Shown here in pieces: positions 6,031 through 8,840 of a stretch of 8,840 nt of DNA. Made by a program: the position numbers and the translations under genes. Numbering within the stretch: the stretch's first letter is position 1; each line of letters starts with the position of its first letter. The stretch is from Bacteroidota bacterium (GTDB lineage: Bacteria; Bacteroidota; Bacteroidia; M30B66): contig CANMGM010000085.1 in NCBI GenBank assembly GCA_947497195.1, positions 1-8,840 on the forward strand, read 5' to 3'. The notes under the pieces were generated by a model. The model saw nothing but the letters and a program-made list of their open reading frames with translations. It was not told the DNA's origin and made no database searches.

Positions 6031-6741
6031 TCAGAACTTTACAAGTGTTCCAAGGTGTTCGCCGTTTAACAAGCGCTGCAAATTGCCTTGCTTGTTCATG
6101 TCGAATACTATTATTGGTAATTTGTTGTCGTTGCAAAGCGTAAACGCAGTCATATCCATAACGTTGAGGTTCTTTTCGTATACCTCGCTGAATGAGATAG
6201 TGTCGTACCGTTTAGCATTCGGATCTTTTTCAGGATCGGCAGTGTAAATACCATCCACTCGTGTTCCTTTAAGTATAACGTCGGCTTCTATCTCGATAGC
6301 GCGAAGTGTTGCTGCAGTATCGGTAGTGAAATATGGATTCCCGGTGCCCGCTCCAAAAATTACGACACGCCCTTTTTCGAGGTGACGTACGGCCTTACGG
6401 CGAATAAACGGCTCACAGATTTGTTCCATCTGTATGGCGCTTTGCAGGCGCGTTTGCACCCCTATCGACTCCAGTGCACTTTGCAAAGCCATGGAATTAA
6501 TCATGGTTGCCAACATGCCCATATAGTCGCCTTGAACGCGATCTATTTTACCACCCTCCGCAGCCTGAATTCCTCTGAAAATATTACCTCCGCCAATTAC
6601 GATTGCAACTTCAACGCCGGCCTCGGCAACTTCTTTTATTTCCTGGGCATAGGTTCCAATCCGCTCAGGATCGATGCCAAAGTTTTTCGAACCCATCAAG
6701 GATTCGCCGCTAAGCTTCAGAAGGATTCTTTTGTATCTCAT
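6031..6741 (-). CDS. pyrH: UMP kinase (uridylate kinase)
   Basis: Phosphorylates UMP to UDP with ATP in pyrimidine nucleotide synthesis; a cytoplasmic hexamer of the amino-acid kinase fold. At 236 residues it is full length. Motifs are LLKLSGESL (7-15, Lys9 at the phosphate site), VIGGGNIFRG (48-57), VQGDYMGMLATMINS (69-83), FGAGTGNPYFTTDTAA (129-144, UMP/phosphate loop) and LKGTRVDGIYTADP (157-170, nucleotide binding), with MDMTAF at 195-200. The start is the ATG on the complement of 6739-6741. It follows tsf in the gene order, but a hairpin terminator lies in the 60-bp gap, and I found no convincing promoter for it there, so its expression may rely on read-through or on a promoter I cannot recognise. 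frr follows downstream. Confidence 0.97.
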   Translation of the reverse strand: MRYKRILLKLSGESLMGSKNFGIDPERIGTYAQEIKEVAEAGVEVAIVIGGGNIFRGIQAAEGGKIDRVQGDYMGMLATMINSMALQSALESIGVQTRLQSAIQMEQICEPFIRRKAVRHLEKGRVVIFGAGTGNPYFTTDTAATLRAIEIEADVILKGTRVDGIYTADPEKDPNAKRYDTISFSEVYEKNLNVMDMTAFTLCNDNKLPIIVFDMNKQGNLQRLLNGEHLGTLVKF

Positions 6742-6765
6742 GTTTCGAATTAGGCATTAAAAGGT

Positions 6766-6795
6766 AAAAAAAAAGAGAGCCAAATGACTCTCTTT
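6766..6795 (-). terminator. Rho-independent terminator downstream of tsf
   Basis: On the minus strand AAAGAGAG (complement of 6788-6795) and CTCTCTTT (complement of 6772-6779) form a perfect 8-bp stem around an 8-nt loop. The U-run then covers nine bases (complement of 6766-6774), three of them in the stem. It begins 6 bp after the tsf stop. The stem is only moderately GC-rich, so some read-through into pyrH is likely. It marks the end of the rpsI-rpsB-tsf transcript. Confidence 0.8.
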
Positions 6796-6801
6796 CAAAT
6801 T

Positions 6802-7641
6802 TTAGTTTCCGATGGCGATTCGCTTAAAGGCGGTTGCCATGAGTTCTTTATCGGTCGATTGGATGTACTGACGAACCGTAAGTTTATTGTCTTTAATGAA
6901 CTCCTGATTGAGGAGTGTGCTGTCTTTGTAGAACTTATTGAGTTTGCCCTGAGCAATTTTCTCAACCATTTCTTCGGGCTTACCTTCGGCACGGATTTGT
7001 TCGCGTGCAATTTCAAGTTCGCGCTCTAATGTGCGTGTATCAACATCGTCTTTATCAAGGGCAACTGGAGCCATAGCAGCGGCTTGCATTGCAACGTCTT
7101 TCGAAATTGTTGCGATTTCGGGCGCATTGTTTTTGTTAAAAGCTACAATTGTTGCAAGGCGATTACCAGGGTGATTGTAAGCTACAACAAGCGATCCGGT
7201 AACTTGCAAATACTGCAGTTCCATTTTCTCGCCGATTTTTCCGACTAGGTCGGTAATGCGATCGCGGATTGCGAGACCATCGATTTGAGTATCAAGTAAA
7301 GTATCCAAATCGGCAGCACCACCATTCACAGCTATGTCAGTAACGTTTGTTGTGAAGTCGATGAACTCTTGGTTTTTTGCAACGAAATCGGTTTCGCAGT
7401 TCAACGCGACAAGCACGCCGCGTGTTCCGTCGGCTGTAACCTTAGCGATTACAACACCTTCGTTTGCTTCACGATCGGCACGATTGCCGGCAACTTTTTG
7501 TCCTTTTTTACGCAAAAAGTCGATTGCCGCTTCGAAATCGCCGTTCGCCTCAGTCAAAGCTTTTTTGCAATCCATCATACCGGCACCGGTAACCTGACGG
7601 AGTTTATTTACATCTGAAGCAGTAATAGCTACGGTTGACAT
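6802..7641 (-). CDS. tsf: Elongation factor Ts
   Basis: Nucleotide exchange factor that reloads EF-Tu with GTP during translation. The 279-residue protein has the N-terminal UBA-like domain, VNKLRQVTGAGMMDCKKALT (11-30) continuing to FLRKKG (42-47). The EF-Tu contact motif TDFVA follows at 84-88 within NCETDFVAKNQEF. The dimerisation region includes GSLVVAYNHPG in the middle, the second half has ISKDVAMQAAAMAP, and the C-terminal region has SVRQ-like TVRQYIQ. The start is the ATG on the complement of 7639-7641. It is 24 bp downstream of rpsB, the standard rpsB-tsf arrangement, and ends just before a terminator. Nothing about it is unusual. Confidence 0.98.
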   Translation of the reverse strand: MSTVAITASDVNKLRQVTGAGMMDCKKALTEANGDFEAAIDFLRKKGQKVAGNRADREANEGVVIAKVTADGTRGVLVALNCETDFVAKNQEFIDFTTNVTDIAVNGGAADLDTLLDTQIDGLAIRDRITDLVGKIGEKMELQYLQVTGSLVVAYNHPGNRLATIVAFNKNNAPEIATISKDVAMQAAAMAPVALDKDDVDTRTLERELEIAREQIRAEGKPEEMVEKIAQGKLNKFYKDSTLLNQEFIKDNKLTVRQYIQSTDKELMATAFKRIAIGN

Positions 7642-7665
7642 ATTCTTAAAGTGTTGAAATGATGT

Positions 7666-8427
7666 TTATTCTTTTCCGGATTCTTCAGCAGAAACTTCTT
7701 CTGAAGTTTTCCCTTCTTCGTCGTTTTTATCTTTCTCGTTCTTGCGTTCAGAAAGTCCTTCCTGAATTGCACCTACAACGACATCCATGATTAATGCAAT
7801 TGACTTTGCAGCATCATCGTTTGCCGGGATTGGATAATCAACAAGATTGGGATTTGAGTTGGTGTCTACGATTGCGAAAGTTGGAATATTGAGTCGACGC
7901 GCTTCAGCAACTGCGATATGTTCTTTTGATATATCAACAATAAATAAAGCAGCCGGAAGACGCCCCATATCGGTTATAGACCCAAATTGTATTTCGAGTT
8001 TTTCGCGCTCACGTGAAATCGTAAGTTTCTCTTTTTTGGAGATTGTTGCAAATGTTCCATCGGTATTCATTTTATCGATGGTCGCCATCTTCTTCACCGC
8101 CTTGCGGATGGTGGCAAAATTTGTCAACATTCCACCTGGCCAACGCTCGGTTACGAATGGCATATTGACTTTACGAACTGCATCAGCAACGATTTCCTTC
8201 GCCTGCTTTTTAGTGGCAACGAACAAAATTTTCTTACCAGACTTCGCAATCTGCTTTAACGCCGACGAAGCCTCTTCAAGCTTCGCAACGGTTTTGTTAA
8301 GATCGATAACGTGGATTCCGTTACGCTCCATAAAAATGTAGGGAGCCATGTTAGGATTCCATTTGCTTTTGAGGTGACCAAAGTGAACACCTGCGTCTAA
8401 AAGCTGATCTGTAGTGATTCTTGACAT
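7666..8427 (-). CDS. rpsB: 30S ribosomal protein S2
   Basis: Small-subunit protein S2 of 253 residues. Recognisable segments are LLDAGVHFGHLKSKWNPNM (9-27), YIFMERNGIHVIDLNKT (30-46), FVATKKQA (69-76), TERWPGGMLTNFATI (93-107), RLPAALFIVDISKEHIAVAEA (156-176), the late motif PTFAIVDTNSNPNLVDYPIP (182-201) and NDDAAKSI (203-210). The start is the ATG on the complement of 8425-8427, since MSRITTDQLLDAGVHFGH fits the family; the frame is open to 8532 upstream but that stretch overlaps rpsI. The last 27 residues (227-253) are a Glu/Lys-rich tail that is probably disordered; C-terminal tails of this kind vary between species. The 28-bp gap from rpsI leaves no room for a separate S2-binding leader, so it is co-transcribed with rpsI and tsf. 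Confidence 0.97.
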   Translation of the reverse strand: MSRITTDQLLDAGVHFGHLKSKWNPNMAPYIFMERNGIHVIDLNKTVAKLEEASSALKQIAKSGKKILFVATKKQAKEIVADAVRKVNMPFVTERWPGGMLTNFATIRKAVKKMATIDKMNTDGTFATISKKEKLTISREREKLEIQFGSITDMGRLPAALFIVDISKEHIAVAEARRLNIPTFAIVDTNSNPNLVDYPIPANDDAAKSIALIMDVVVGAIQEGLSERKNEKDKNDEEGKTSEEVSAEESGKE

Positions 8428-8455
8428 AATTGAGTATAGAGATGAATCCGGAAAA

Positions 8456-8840
8456 TTAACGTTTACTGAATTGGAAGCGTTTTCTTGCTTTCTTCTGACC
8501 TGGTTTTTTACGTTCAACCATACGTGGGTCACGTGTCATGAGACCTGCAGCGCGTAATCCTGATTTGCTCGCAGCATCCAATTCAACTAAAGCTTTGGAT
8601 ATTGCAAGACGAAGCGCATGCGCCTGACCTGTTATCCCTCCGCCGGTAATGTTTGCATTTACATCGAATTTACCTTCCTGCTCGGTAATCTGAAAAGGCT
8701 GTAAAACTGCGCCCTGCAACATCGGTACAGAAAAATAATCTTTGAAATCGCGGTTGTTAACGGTAATATTTCCGTTTCCTGCTTTAAGATAAACGCGGGC
8801 AACCGAAGTTTTTCTTCTTCCGCTGGTGTTGATGATTTCC
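8456..8840 (-). CDS. rpsI: 30S ribosomal protein S9 (first two bases of the start codon beyond the window)
   Basis: Small-subunit protein S9, whose C-terminal tail reaches toward P-site tRNA. From the right edge the frame reads EIINTSGRRKTSVARVYL, then GNGNITVNNRDFKDYF, the GGGITGQAHALRLAISKAL block, GLMTRDPRMVERKKPG and the basic end FQFSKR. The base at 8840 fits the G of an ATG, which would make a 128-residue protein, the normal size. An internal Met near 8722 is not the start, because the conserved S9 N-terminus lies upstream of it. The conserved SKR terminus is intact. It is the first visible member of the rpsI-rpsB-tsf transcript; rplM, its usual upstream partner, would lie outside the window. 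Confidence 0.97.
   Translation of the reverse strand, partial: EIINTSGRRKTSVARVYLKAGNGNITVNNRDFKDYFSVPMLQGAVLQPFQITEQEGKFDVNANITGGGITGQAHALRLAISKALVELDAASKSGLRAAGLMTRDPRMVERKKPGQKKARKRFQFSKR

Noticed and set aside
6759..6784. Promoter for pyrH: TACCTTTT as -7 with TTTG in the terminator loop as -33
   Set aside because: The -7 box lacks the final G and the spacer is only 14 bp, below the 17-23 bp seen for this promoter class.
7847..8341. 164-codon open frame on the plus strand
   Set aside because: It is entirely antisense to rpsB, whose S2 match is unambiguous; the antisense translation resembles no known protein and reflects codon bias.
8428..8532. 35-residue N-terminal extension of S2
   Set aside because: It runs back into the rpsI coding sequence in another frame; MSRITTDQLLDAGVHFGH is the conserved S2 N-terminus.
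1..8840. Mobile elements, CRISPR repeats, tRNA genes, defence or biosynthetic islands
   Set aside because: No direct-repeat arrays, transposase or integrase motifs, tRNA-like folds or foreign-looking genes were seen; nearly all of the window is explained by conserved core genes.

Overview
The window reads as an ordinary chromosomal segment from a member of the Bacteroidota. The signs are: promoter-like sites of the TTG-N21-TAnnTTTG type used by the Bacteroidota primary sigma factor; start codons mostly without Shine-Dalgarno sequences; a DUF4270 lipoprotein, a family I know only from this phylum; and the gene order pantothenate genes / truncated GT5 protein / DUF4270 / glmS. I cannot place it below phylum with confidence. 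There is no mobile element, CRISPR array, tRNA or rRNA in view, and no stretch over about 225 bases lacks a gene.

Left part (1-1294): the minus strand carries panC then panD (cut by the left window edge), the last step and the beta-alanine branch of pantothenate/CoA precursor synthesis. panD also appears to have its own near-consensus promoter that would give an almost leaderless mRNA. The 221-bp gap upstream of panC holds two back-to-back promoter candidates that share their -33 region: one for panC (minus), one for the rightward cluster (plus). A 30-codon leader ORF may lie in the rightward transcript.

Middle part (1295-5388, plus strand): a stand-alone N-terminal half of a GT5 glycogen/starch-synthase-like protein, a DUF4270 lipoprotein, and glmS (glucosamine-6-phosphate synthase), tightly packed (5 and 11 nt gaps) and probably co-transcribed. 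The first two have no established function. Their linkage to glmS, the entry enzyme for UDP-GlcNAc, is the least understood aspect of the window. A bidirectional hairpin terminator at 5351-5388 separates glmS from the convergent genes.

Right part (5405-8840, minus strand, read from the right edge): rpsI (all but two bases), rpsB, tsf, a strong hairpin terminator, then pyrH and frr. This is the classic translation cluster: two small-subunit ribosomal proteins, elongation factor Ts, UMP kinase and ribosome recycling factor. The terminator between tsf and pyrH suggests that pyrH-frr is at least partly uncoupled from the ribosomal-protein transcript.

No clearly new multi-gene system is evident. 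The best leads are the degenerate GT5/DUF4270/glmS cluster, the shared divergent promoter region, the panD near-leaderless promoter, and a hairpin plus promoter-like element just upstream of glmS.
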